In this document: positions 42,386 through 50,127 of the stretch, piece after piece
How the letters are laid out: every line of letters starts with the position of its first letter
Position numbering within the stretch: position 1 is the stretch's first letter
Source: 40CM-2-70-7 sp035631315
GTDB lineage: Bacteria > Gemmatimonadota > Gemmatimonadetes > Gemmatimonadales > GWC2-71-9
NCBI GenBank assembly: GCA_035631315.1
Contig: DASQIZ010000115.1
Coordinates: forward strand, 1 to 64,000
Reading direction: 5' to 3'
DNA: 64,000 nt
Program-made: the position numbers and the translations under genes
The notes under the pieces: model-generated
The model's input: the letters and a program-made list of their open reading frames with translations, nothing else
Told to the model about the DNA's origin: nothing
Databases searched by the model: none

Positions 42386-42624
42386 GGTCTCCTCCGGGGT
42401 TTTTGGTTGCCCGGAGGTTCGGGGAGGCTCATCACGCGATGCTCACGCGAGTGCGCGCCCATCCCCGCGATCAGCGCGAGCGGAAAGACCACCAGCGCGA
42501 TCGGAACGATCAGGAAGAGCTGGAGGACGAAATGGATGCCGAGGAGCACGGCAATGGCGGCGTGGTGAGGGCGCGGACGGTCCATGGCGATCTCGGGTAC
42601 GAGGGTTCGCGCCGAGGATGTCAT
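42382..42624 (-). CDS. small membrane protein
   Basis: 80 aa from the ATG at 42624; the ATG at 42585 (MDRPRPHHAAIAVLLG) is an alternative start. Hydrophobic stretch AIAVLLGIHFVLQLFLIVPIALVVFPLALIAGM (about 22-54) could form two short helices; the C-terminus is basic and Pro-rich. Probably an inner-membrane protein acting with the exported His/Met-rich protein. First gene of that operon, divergent from the kinase gene at 42668. Confidence 0.55.
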   Translation of the reverse strand: MTSSARTLVPEIAMDRPRPHHAAIAVLLGIHFVLQLFLIVPIALVVFPLALIAGMGAHSREHRVMSLPEPPGNQKPRRRP

Positions 42625-42667
42625 GGGATGATCAAGTAGCCATCACGGGTCTCCGCGTGATTGCGGC

Positions 42668-45289
42668 GTGATCGAGGTCCGGTATCATCAGTGCCGGCCT
42701 CCCGTGCACCAAGAATTGTTCGAGCGCGTACGCGCCGCCCTCGCTTCGACGATCCGCATCGATGCCGAAATAGGGCGGGGCGGCATGGGCGTGGTGTATC
42801 GCGGCTGGCACCTTCAGCTCGACATTGCGGTCGCGGTGAAGGTGCTGAACCCCAAGATCGCAGACGCAGACAGCACTGACCGCTTCCGTCGTGAAGCGCA
42901 GGTGATGGCCCGCTTCCGGCACCCTCACATCATCAAGATTCTCGATCTGCCATCACCCGATCAGGTGGACAGACTGCACCTCTTCGTCATGGAGTACATC
43001 GAAGGCACGTCGCTGGCCGAGCGTATCACCGAAGGGCGCCTGCGTCCCCAGGAGGCTCTGGAGGTGGGCCGGCAGCTCCTCGCCGCGCTGATCGAAGTGC
43101 ATCGCCGCGGCGTGGTTCATCGCGACGTCAAGCCGCAAAACGTGATCTACGATTCGATACGGCGAGGATGGATCCTCGCCGACTTCGGCATCGCGAAGGT
43201 GCCGGACACCCTACCGCTGACCGACCCCGGGATCGGCCGCGGTACGCGTGACTACCTGCCGAAGGATCAGGACGAGTGGCGGAATGTCACGCCTCAGCTC
43301 GACCTCTTCGCGGCCGCGGCTACCATCTACGAGGCGTACACGTCGGAGCCGTGGAACAACAACACGTCGCCGACTTCCACGGAGTGGCGACGGATTCCCG
43401 GGCGACAGGCGAGAGCCTTGCGTAAGGGAATTGCTGAGGCGAAGGACCGGTGGAAGTCCGCCGAGGCGTTTCTGCAGGGGTTCGAGCCGGCGGTTGCCTG
43501 GGTGCGCATTGCCCTGGTGGCGCTCCTGGTCGCAGCCAGTCTCGGGTGGGCGGTTCGTCCGATTCGATGCTGGCTTTTCCCCGGCATGTGCCCGCCTCCT
43601 GTCGATTTCGCCTTGGCCGGTTTCACTGCGTCCGACGTCACCTTGCAGACGAAGGCGGGGGACCTGAGCACGGCGGTCATGGCGGGGCTGAGTGCAACGC
43701 TCGACACCGATCCGATCCCTGAGGCGTGCCCTGCGAAGGCTCGCCACTGTGTTTCAGGCGCGCTCAGTCGGATCGACCCCGACTCCTTGATCCTCACTCT
43801 AGACATCACGAACGACGGGAGGGTCGAGCGGGTCACTCTGCCGCCCAGCAGGAACGTCTCGACGCTTGCCGGACAAGCAGTGATCGCCGTGCTCAACAGC
43901 ACGGGATATCCCCGCACCGTCGAGGAATGCCTTCTTCCCCCGGTCCCCACGACCAGTCAACTCAGCGCGTGCGACCAGTACGAGCGCGGTGTGAAGCTCT
44001 TTAAGCAGGACAAGTGGCAGGAGGCGAGGGACCATTTCCGCCAGGCGATCGAACTCAACCCTGCGCTCGCCGACGCCCTGTGGCGACTCTACACCACGGA
44101 TGTGTGGCGCCGGGAGGATCCCGATTCTGCGGTCATCAAGCTGATCCGCGCTCACCGACACGACCTCCCCGTAATGGACGGGATGCTGTTCGACGCCCAG
44201 CAGACGCCCGAAGGTCTGGTCCGCATCGGGAGGTTCGAGCGTGTGGTCCGTCGCTATCCGCGCGAGGCGTTTCCGAAGCTTCTCTATGGAAGCGAGCTCT
44301 TTCATCGGGGGGCACTGTCCTGCATCGCACTCGATTCAAGCCGGGCGGTTTTGCGGGAGGCTGTGGCGGCTGACACGAACCTCGTCGAGGCCTACGACCA
44401 ACTGCTCTGGGTCCTCATCCGAATCGGTAACGAAGCGGTAGCGGACAGCATGTTCAGCGCTTATCCCGTGGAACATCGAGGGGCTCTCTACAAAGCGCTC
44501 CAGATCGCCGCGGCCGCGCGCTTTACACACGGAGGCCCTCCAACGCGATCGATCAAGGACACGGCGCTGCTCAGGACCCTGCGCCAGACTTTCCGTTGGG
44601 GGCTCTCACTCAACATCCCGGAAGCCCAGGCAGATCTGGGCCTGATGTTCTCGCAGTCGCAGGACCGCGACGCTCGGATGGACGGCTTTGAAGGACTCGC
44701 GATCGCCGAGTTGTCGATGGGCCAGATCCAAGTAGGCCTCGCGCACGCGGACTCGGCCGCGCTTGGGGACGTCGGGGCCCTTGAAGGCGCCGAGTGGCGC
44801 GTGATCCCGGCGGCGCTTGGGGTCTTCAAGCTCCCGGAGCAGGAGCGCGAGCGGGGGCGAACGAGGCTCCAGTCCATCGCACGCTCGACGGGGGGCCTGG
44901 CCGCTCGCGCCGCCTGGGCGCTCGCGCTTGATGCGTACCTCGCTGGCGATACCAAGACCGGCGCCACATGGGAGGCCATCCTCAGCTCCCAGACCGCGCG
45001 TGACACCGTTCCGCGGCTCCGCCCGCTGCTCCTCGCGGTGAAAGCGAGTTCTCTACGGCTGTCTCAGCCATTGCTGAACCTTGACGAGGCGCCCCAGATC
45101 GTCGACCCCTTCTGGCGCTCGGTGCTTCACCTCCTGCGTAGTCGCTGGGCCCAGGCCGCGGGCGATGCCAGGTCGGTTCGCTGTGAGCTGGGGTGGTCCG
45201 ACAACGCGGACATCCAAGGCTGGTCCCGGGGGCCCGTGCAGGCGTCCGAGGTCGACTGGGTGATCGGCCGCGCGGTCCGTCGGCCGTGA
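42668..45289 (+). CDS. transmembrane Ser/Thr protein kinase with helical sensor region
   Basis: 873 aa from GTG 42668. Kinase domain about 32-270: GRGGMG (36-41), K58 in VAVKVL, E76, HRDVKPQN (151-158), DFGIAK (172-177). The usual activation-segment APE is missing, replaced by TRDYLPKDQDEW (193-204), and the DxWSLG region reads DLFAAAATIYEA. One transmembrane helix (about 279-296) separates it from a large region with TPR-like pairs (YERGVKLFKQDKWQEARDHFRQAIELNPALADALWRLY) outside the membrane. It is translationally coupled (GTGA) to a BTAD-AAA protein, a likely signalling partner. Confidence 0.88.
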   Translation: MIEVRYHQCRPPVHQELFERVRAALASTIRIDAEIGRGGMGVVYRGWHLQLDIAVAVKVLNPKIADADSTDRFRREAQVMARFRHPHIIKILDLPSPDQVDRLHLFVMEYIEGTSLAERITEGRLRPQEALEVGRQLLAALIEVHRRGVVHRDVKPQNVIYDSIRRGWILADFGIAKVPDTLPLTDPGIGRGTRDYLPKDQDEWRNVTPQLDLFAAAATIYEAYTSEPWNNNTSPTSTEWRRIPGRQARALRKGIAEAKDRWKSAEAFLQGFEPAVAWVRIALVALLVAASLGWAVRPIRCWLFPGMCPPPVDFALAGFTASDVTLQTKAGDLSTAVMAGLSATLDTDPIPEACPAKARHCVSGALSRIDPDSLILTLDITNDGRVERVTLPPSRNVSTLAGQAVIAVLNSTGYPRTVEECLLPPVPTTSQLSACDQYERGVKLFKQDKWQEARDHFRQAIELNPALADALWRLYTTDVWRREDPDSAVIKLIRAHRHDLPVMDGMLFDAQQTPEGLVRIGRFERVVRRYPREAFPKLLYGSELFHRGALSCIALDSSRAVLREAVAADTNLVEAYDQLLWVLIRIGNEAVADSMFSAYPVEHRGALYKALQIAAAARFTHGGPPTRSIKDTALLRTLRQTFRWGLSLNIPEAQADLGLMFSQSQDRDARMDGFEGLAIAELSMGQIQVGLAHADSAALGDVGALEGAEWRVIPAALGVFKLPEQERERGRTRLQSIARSTGGLAARAAWALALDAYLAGDTKTGATWEAILSSQTARDTVPRLRPLLLAVKASSLRLSQPLLNLDEAPQIVDPFWRSVLHLLRSRWAQAAGDARSVRCELGWSDNADIQGWSRGPVQASEVDWVIGRAVRRP

Positions 45290-47154
45290 TCTCCATCCGC
45301 GCACTCGGGCCGCTCGTCATAAAGGTCGACGGGCAAGAGCCGCCGCCCGAGCTCCAGTGGAAGAAGGTCCAAAGTCTCCTACTGTACCTGGTGTTCGCTC
45401 CGCGGCACACGCGATCGAAGGACCACGTGATGGGTATGCTCTGGCCCGACGCCAGGAGACCTAGCGCATCCCTGAACCAGGCCCGGTGGTTGCTCAAAGA
45501 ATACGGTGGCGTCGTGATCGCCGAAGATCGCGACCAGCTCCGCTTGGATCCGAAGAACGTCGAGGTCGATACCACCCGCTTCGAGCAATTGGTGCGCGAG
45601 AAGAAATGGCCAGAGGCCGCGGCGATGGTCGAAGGGACTTTTCTCGATGGGTTCACCGCCTCAAACACTTCCGGCTTCGACGAGTGGCTTGAAGGAGAGC
45701 GGGAGAAACGGCGGGCGAAGTGCGGAGATGTTCTCATCCGCGCCGCCAAGAAACTGGTCGATGGCGGTGCCGTGGAGCGGGCGGAGCCGATCGCTGAGCG
45801 CGCCCAGCAGTTGCTGCCGTACTCGGATGAAGCGATCTGCATCCATTTGACGGTGCTGGGACTCGAGGGGCGACGGAGCGAAGCCAAGGTGGTCGGCGTG
45901 CTCTTTGAGAAGCGGCTTGCAGAAGTGGGCAGGCACCCTGAACCATCGACGACCAAGCTTCTCGCAGTGATCGACGAGCTCGCGCCCGCACCCGACCGAG
46001 AACTGAGCCAGAAGCCGCGACCGCCCCTGGTCGGACGGTCAGCGAAGCTGGAAGAGGTGGTGGGCGTCTGGGAGGCGGCGCGAGCCGGCACACCGGGCGT
46101 CGTCCTCGTGCTGGGCGATGAGGGGATGGGCAAGACCCGATTCATTGAAGAAGTCATGGACCGGGCGCGTTTTAATGGCGCCACGGTTGCCATTACCCGC
46201 GGCGTGCCCGGGGACACGAATCATCAATGGATTGGCCTCAAAACGCTGATTGATGGGGGCCTGCTCGGTGCTCCCGGAATTGCGGGTGCACCGCCAGCCG
46301 CCGTCGCGGCTCTGGGGGAGCAGTCCTTGCTGTGGGCGGCAAGATTCCCCGTCAAGGCTCCCGGCGAACCACTTGGCTTGTTGCAGGCAGTGACAGAGGT
46401 GATCCGCGCCACTGCCCTCGAGCACCCGGTGCTCCTCGTCGCGGATGATGCCCAGTGGATCGATGGCGAGTCGTTACAGGCACTGATCGGCCTCGTTCGC
46501 TCACTTGCCGAAAACCGGGTGATGTTGCTCCTCACTGCGTCGTCCGATCCTCCTCGGGCTGAGATCGATCAGATTCGCTCTCGTATCGGCTCGGACTTGA
46601 ACGGCGTGACGGTGAGGCTGGAACCGCTGGGTCGCGACGACCTGATCGTCCTGGCGCGCTGGGCGCTCCCCAAGTACACCGATGACCAGCTGGACCGCAT
46701 CGCCCGGCGCGTCGGTGCCGAGTCGGCCGGGTTTCCGCTCATTGCGTATGTGATTTTCACCGCCGTGGCCGACGGGTTGGAGCTCGGCGACATCGGGGAG
46801 CCTTGGCCTCGCCGCAAGAACACCTACGAAGGCGAACTCCCGGTGGATCTGGCCGACAACCTGGTCGGCGCTCTCAACGTGCGCTTTGGACGCCTGGCCA
46901 CCGATGCGCAGTCGGTGCTCCGGGTACTGGCGGTGCTGGGTGGACCGTGCACCGCGAAGCATCTGGAGCGTGGATCGGACCTGCCGCGACCGCGTGTCGA
47001 ACGGGCACTGGATGAACTCGAGACCAGGCAATGGGTGGTCGCCGATGCCCGCGGGTACGCGTTTCTGGCCTGGACCTTTCGGAGCATCGTAAGAAAGAGG
47101 CACGTTCGGGACGGAGAAGCTATCAGAATCCAGGAGCGCATGATCGCTACGTGA
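45286..47154 (+). CDS. BTAD/AAA ATPase regulator (SARP/MalT-like)
   Basis: 622 aa from GTG 45286, overlapping the kinase stop. The N-terminus (ISIRALGPLVIKVDG, QWKKVQSLLLYLVFAPRHTRSKDHVMGMLWP) is the winged-helix/OmpR-type start of SARP proteins, followed by a BTAD helical repeat (about 95-230). An AAA domain follows with Walker A GDEGMGKT (277-284) and Walker B PVLLVADDA (381-389), then a helical region. There is no C-terminal LuxR HTH, so any DNA binding would be through the N-terminus. Probably a transcription factor controlled by the kinase next to it. Confidence 0.85.
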   Translation: MISIRALGPLVIKVDGQEPPPELQWKKVQSLLLYLVFAPRHTRSKDHVMGMLWPDARRPSASLNQARWLLKEYGGVVIAEDRDQLRLDPKNVEVDTTRFEQLVREKKWPEAAAMVEGTFLDGFTASNTSGFDEWLEGEREKRRAKCGDVLIRAAKKLVDGGAVERAEPIAERAQQLLPYSDEAICIHLTVLGLEGRRSEAKVVGVLFEKRLAEVGRHPEPSTTKLLAVIDELAPAPDRELSQKPRPPLVGRSAKLEEVVGVWEAARAGTPGVVLVLGDEGMGKTRFIEEVMDRARFNGATVAITRGVPGDTNHQWIGLKTLIDGGLLGAPGIAGAPPAAVAALGEQSLLWAARFPVKAPGEPLGLLQAVTEVIRATALEHPVLLVADDAQWIDGESLQALIGLVRSLAENRVMLLLTASSDPPRAEIDQIRSRIGSDLNGVTVRLEPLGRDDLIVLARWALPKYTDDQLDRIARRVGAESAGFPLIAYVIFTAVADGLELGDIGEPWPRRKNTYEGELPVDLADNLVGALNVRFGRLATDAQSVLRVLAVLGGPCTAKHLERGSDLPRPRVERALDELETRQWVVADARGYAFLAWTFRSIVRKRHVRDGEAIRIQERMIAT

Positions 47155-47199
47155 GACCCCAGGCGGACACTTCCGGGAACCCTTACCCGGAGTCTCCTC

Positions 47200-48390
47200 G
47201 TGAAACCCTCGTACCTGCTCCTGCTTGCCGGTGCCCTTACCGCGTGCGACGCGCCGCACACCACCGGCCCCCTCTTCCAGTACCACTCCCCCGACGCCAT
47301 CCGCTCGGCACCACCGGCGCCCGCGCCCCTCACCACCCTCAGCCTCGGCGGCGAGTCGCGCACGCTGTGGCCGTACCTCAACTCCGACCTCTCCAGCACC
47401 CCTGAAGATCCAGTCTCCCTGGTGTTCCGCGGCCCGGCCGACCCCCGGTCGATCCGCGCGGCGCTCTTCGCCCTGAATGGCGACCGCTCGGCCTTCGGAT
47501 TCCCGAACGTCGCTCCCTTCAACTGCACCTGGAGTGACGCCATCGGCGACGTGCAGGCAGGGTTCACGCAGGAGAATGGCTGGGTGGGCAGCGCCATCCA
47601 GCTCGCCTGCGGGGACTTCGGTCCCATGCGGTTCCACGTGCGCCTGTTCGCCATGGGCAATGGCTGGACCATCGGTGGTGCCCACTTCGAAGTCCTGATC
47701 CCCGGCACGACTACGCACCAGGTTCTGAGCTGGGAGCTGGCAGAGCAGCTGGTGACCGCCGACCTCGTCCGCACCGGTCTGCTGGACCCCTCCAATCCCA
47801 TCGGCCAAACCGACGCCATCAATGCGTCGCCCTTCCGGACCATTCCGGCGGTGATCTACAACGGACTCCCCGGTGACCTGCGTGCCGTCATCGGCGGTCC
47901 GGCGGCCGATCAGAGTGCCGACGTGCTGATCAACAATGACGGCCACGCCACGGTGTTCAACGTCGCGGGCACTGCGCAACAGAACGCGGGCACAGCACTT
48001 CAGGACTTCACCATCGACTTCAACCAGGTGATTCCGAGGCCGTTCTGCGCCTCTGGCCCCGCGGACTACGTCCTGGTCCAGGGTCCCGTTCATCTGACTG
48101 AGACGATTCAGGCCACGGCGACCGCCTACAGCACGCAATTCCACGCCACCGGGAAACTCACGGTCACTCCGGTCGACCCCACGACCGGCTCTCCGACCGG
48201 TGCGTCATTCTCCGCGACCGTTCAGCAGGAGCAGTCGAGTGCCTTCAGCGACACCGGCGCGAGCGCGTCGGAGAAGCTGACGCAGACCCTGATCCCGACC
48301 GATGGGCAGACGAGCCAACTGAAGACTCTGCTTGATGTGGTGACTGGTGGCAGGGCAGCAGCAGATGCGAAGGTGAAGTGCGGAGTCTGA
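47200..48390 (+). CDS. predicted lipoprotein of unknown function
   Basis: 396 aa from GTG 47200. Lipobox LTAC gives a lipidated Cys near residue 16. The mature part has a Pro/Ala-rich linker and then a beta-rich body with an N-terminal CTW, SAIQLACGDFG pair and a central VLINNDGHATVFNVAGTAQQNAG, plus Thr/Gln-rich repeats near the end (SFSATVQQEQSSAFSDTGASASEKLTQTL). No family recognised. It lies 45 bp after the regulator gene and could be one of its outputs. Confidence 0.7.
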   Translation: MKPSYLLLLAGALTACDAPHTTGPLFQYHSPDAIRSAPPAPAPLTTLSLGGESRTLWPYLNSDLSSTPEDPVSLVFRGPADPRSIRAALFALNGDRSAFGFPNVAPFNCTWSDAIGDVQAGFTQENGWVGSAIQLACGDFGPMRFHVRLFAMGNGWTIGGAHFEVLIPGTTTHQVLSWELAEQLVTADLVRTGLLDPSNPIGQTDAINASPFRTIPAVIYNGLPGDLRAVIGGPAADQSADVLINNDGHATVFNVAGTAQQNAGTALQDFTIDFNQVIPRPFCASGPADYVLVQGPVHLTETIQATATAYSTQFHATGKLTVTPVDPTTGSPTGASFSATVQQEQSSAFSDTGASASEKLTQTLIPTDGQTSQLKTLLDVVTGGRAAADAKVKCGV

Positions 48391-48398
48391 GAGAGCGT

Positions 48399-48429
48399 GT
48401 TAACCCCGCGGCCATGCCGCGGGGTTAAC
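48399..48429. repeat. palindromic element, copy H (14-bp arms)
   Basis: Perfect inverted repeat with arms GTTAACCCCGCGGC (48399-48412) and its complement (48416-48429), loop CAT. Placed between two convergent genes, 9 bp after one stop and 12 bp before the other, so a bidirectional terminator is likely. The centre differs from copies A and C (CGCGG instead of CGGGC), yet the TAACCCC...GGGGTTA ends are the same. Confidence 0.85.
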
Positions 48430-48440
48430 GGCCCCCAGCC

Positions 48441-49481
48441 CTACCGATTGGTGAACACCAAGCCCGCGTGATCCGAAGGCCACACCAGATGGGCCGGGCC
48501 AGCCACCCGGTCGCCAGGGCGCTCACCGACACGCTCGATCTTCGCGCTGCCATTGGAAACCGGCAGGGACGACCAGACATAGTCGATGCGCTGGTTGAAC
48601 ACCGGGGTTTGCGTGCCCAGATCCGGGGTCTCACAGCACGTGAAGCCGAGCTGCTGGGACTTGAGCGAGCCCCAGGTATCGATCAGGCCGGCGCCCTGCA
48701 TGACTTGATAGGCCGGCGATCCCGGGACGTCGTTGAAGTCGCCCATGACGTAGGCGGGCTCTCCGGCGGGAAGCGCCGACGTCAGCTCGATGGCCTGTGC
48801 CGCGCGCAATTCGGCGATGCCCGGCGCATCGCCCGACTCGAGATGGGTGCTCGCGAACGTCACGTCCTGGCCGGCGACCGTCGCTTGCACAATCACGTAG
48901 CCGCGCTTCAGTTCCACCCCGGGCGCGACCACGCCGATGTTGGCGGCATAGCTGTTCCCGGCCGCCGCCGTGACACTCACGCGATCGGGATTCACCAGCA
49001 TCACGTCACGGTCGTGAAGCGCGATTCCCGGCACCGGCGTCGCGACGATGTTCAAGACCGACGAGGCCTCCACATAGTGCACGCCACGCGCGGTCAGGGA
49101 ATCGAGCAGGAGCGGGAGAAAGTCGATGTGAAGATCCACGAGCCCGGGAAGGGTGATGTCGATCTGTGAGACCTCCTGCAGGCCCACGACGTCGGGCCGG
49201 GCACGCGCGATCTCCGCGGCCATGGCGCCTGCCCGCGCCGGATAGTCCGTGACCTCGAGGGTCTGAATGCCGTTCAACAGCGCGGGGAAATCATCGGATG
49301 TATCGGGAGAAACGAGGGCTGCGATGACGGCGTCCAAGTCGGCGCCGACGTACATGTTCTGCGTCATCGTGGTGATGCCCTGGCTCTGGACGTCCAATGT
49401 CCTCAGCGACGGCGGCAGAGCGGTGGGCTCGGACTCGAAGCAGGCGACGGTGCCGAGCAGCAACAGCGGGAGGTAACGCAC
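48441..49481 (-). CDS. lipoprotein endonuclease/exonuclease/phosphatase (EEP) enzyme
   Basis: 346 aa from the ATG at 49481. Lipobox TVAC (Cys about 14). EEP motifs are intact: QNMYVGAD (Asn), DVVGLQEVSQ (catalytic metal-binding Glu), STHLESGD, GDFNDVPGS (Asp/Asn), and WPSDHAGLVF with the final Asp-His pair. The EEP fold covers DNase I, sphingomyelinases and inositol phosphatases; outside the cell it likely acts on nucleic acid or phosphodiester lipids. The CC pair in FTCCETP may form a disulfide. Confidence 0.87.
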   Translation of the reverse strand: MRYLPLLLLGTVACFESEPTALPPSLRTLDVQSQGITTMTQNMYVGADLDAVIAALVSPDTSDDFPALLNGIQTLEVTDYPARAGAMAAEIARARPDVVGLQEVSQIDITLPGLVDLHIDFLPLLLDSLTARGVHYVEASSVLNIVATPVPGIALHDRDVMLVNPDRVSVTAAAGNSYAANIGVVAPGVELKRGYVIVQATVAGQDVTFASTHLESGDAPGIAELRAAQAIELTSALPAGEPAYVMGDFNDVPGSPAYQVMQGAGLIDTWGSLKSQQLGFTCCETPDLGTQTPVFNQRIDYVWSSLPVSNGSAKIERVGERPGDRVAGPAHLVWPSDHAGLVFTNR

Positions 49482-49586
49482 GGTACGGCTCCTGAAAGGG
49501 TTGTTTCAGAGTCGTACGCCGCCATCACGTACCGATCATGTGCATGCCGTTGAAGCCTTCACCCTGCCGCCAACGTAGTTTCCAGC

Positions 49587-50093
49587 ATGGACCACACGCT
49601 TCTGGTGATCGGCCTGATCGTCTGCTGCGTGGCCGGCCTGGCCATGATCGCCATCAGCCTGCCCGGTATCTGGGTCATGGTCATCGCGGTGATCGCCTAC
49701 GGCCTGGTGACGCACTTCGTGGGTGTCGGCGTGATCACCCTCTCGGTAACCATCGTCCTCGCGCTGCTCAGTGAAGTCGCCGAAGCCTACCTGGGCTTCG
49801 GGTTAGCCAAGAAATACGGCGGGTCCAAGCGCGCGGGGTGGGGTGCGCTCATCGGCGGGTTGGTGGGGGCTGCGGTTGGCGTTCCCGTCCCCGTCGTGGG
49901 CAGCGTGATCGGCTCGCTCGTCGGCGCCTTTGCGGGCGCTCTGCTCTTCGAGTACCTGGGCCACGGCGATTCGGACAAGGCGTTCAAGGCCGGGTGGGGG
50001 GCCCTGCTGGGCCGGGTCGCCGCGACCGCGACGAAGATGGCGATGGGCTTCGTGATCACCGTGATGGCGGTGATCGGGGCACTGCGGGGGTAG
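49587..50093 (+). CDS. DUF456 membrane protein
   Basis: 168 aa. Hydrophobic throughout, with LIVCCVAGLAMIAISLPGIWVMVIAVIAYG near the start, the family motif SEVAEAYLGFGLAKKYGGSKRAGWGALIGGLVGA (about 62-95), and a second Gly-rich pair of helices, about five helices in all. DUF456 proteins are small inner-membrane proteins with no assigned function. The stop is followed directly by a G-rich/C-rich hairpin. Confidence 0.87.
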   Translation: MDHTLLVIGLIVCCVAGLAMIAISLPGIWVMVIAVIAYGLVTHFVGVGVITLSVTIVLALLSEVAEAYLGFGLAKKYGGSKRAGWGALIGGLVGAAVGVPVPVVGSVIGSLVGAFAGALLFEYLGHGDSDKAFKAGWGALLGRVAATATKMAMGFVITVMAVIGALRG

Positions 50094-50119
50094 GGGTGGA
50101 GGGAGTGCCCCCTACCCCC
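50086..50119. terminator. hairpin terminator between DUF456 and TonB receptor genes
   Basis: Arms GGGGGTAGGGG (50086-50096) and CCCCTACCCCC (50109-50119), 11 bp perfect, 12-nt loop. The left arm contains the TAG stop (50091-50093) of the DUF456 gene. It is followed by CTCTCT rather than a T tract, and serves as a shared terminator for convergent genes. Confidence 0.7.
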
Positions 50120-50127
50120 CTCTCTAC

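Noticed and set aside
46501..48144. Minus-strand ORF of 547 codons spanning the BTAD-AAA and lipoprotein genes
   Set aside because: It crosses two well supported genes, has low-complexity Gly/Arg/Glu composition and no recognisable motif.
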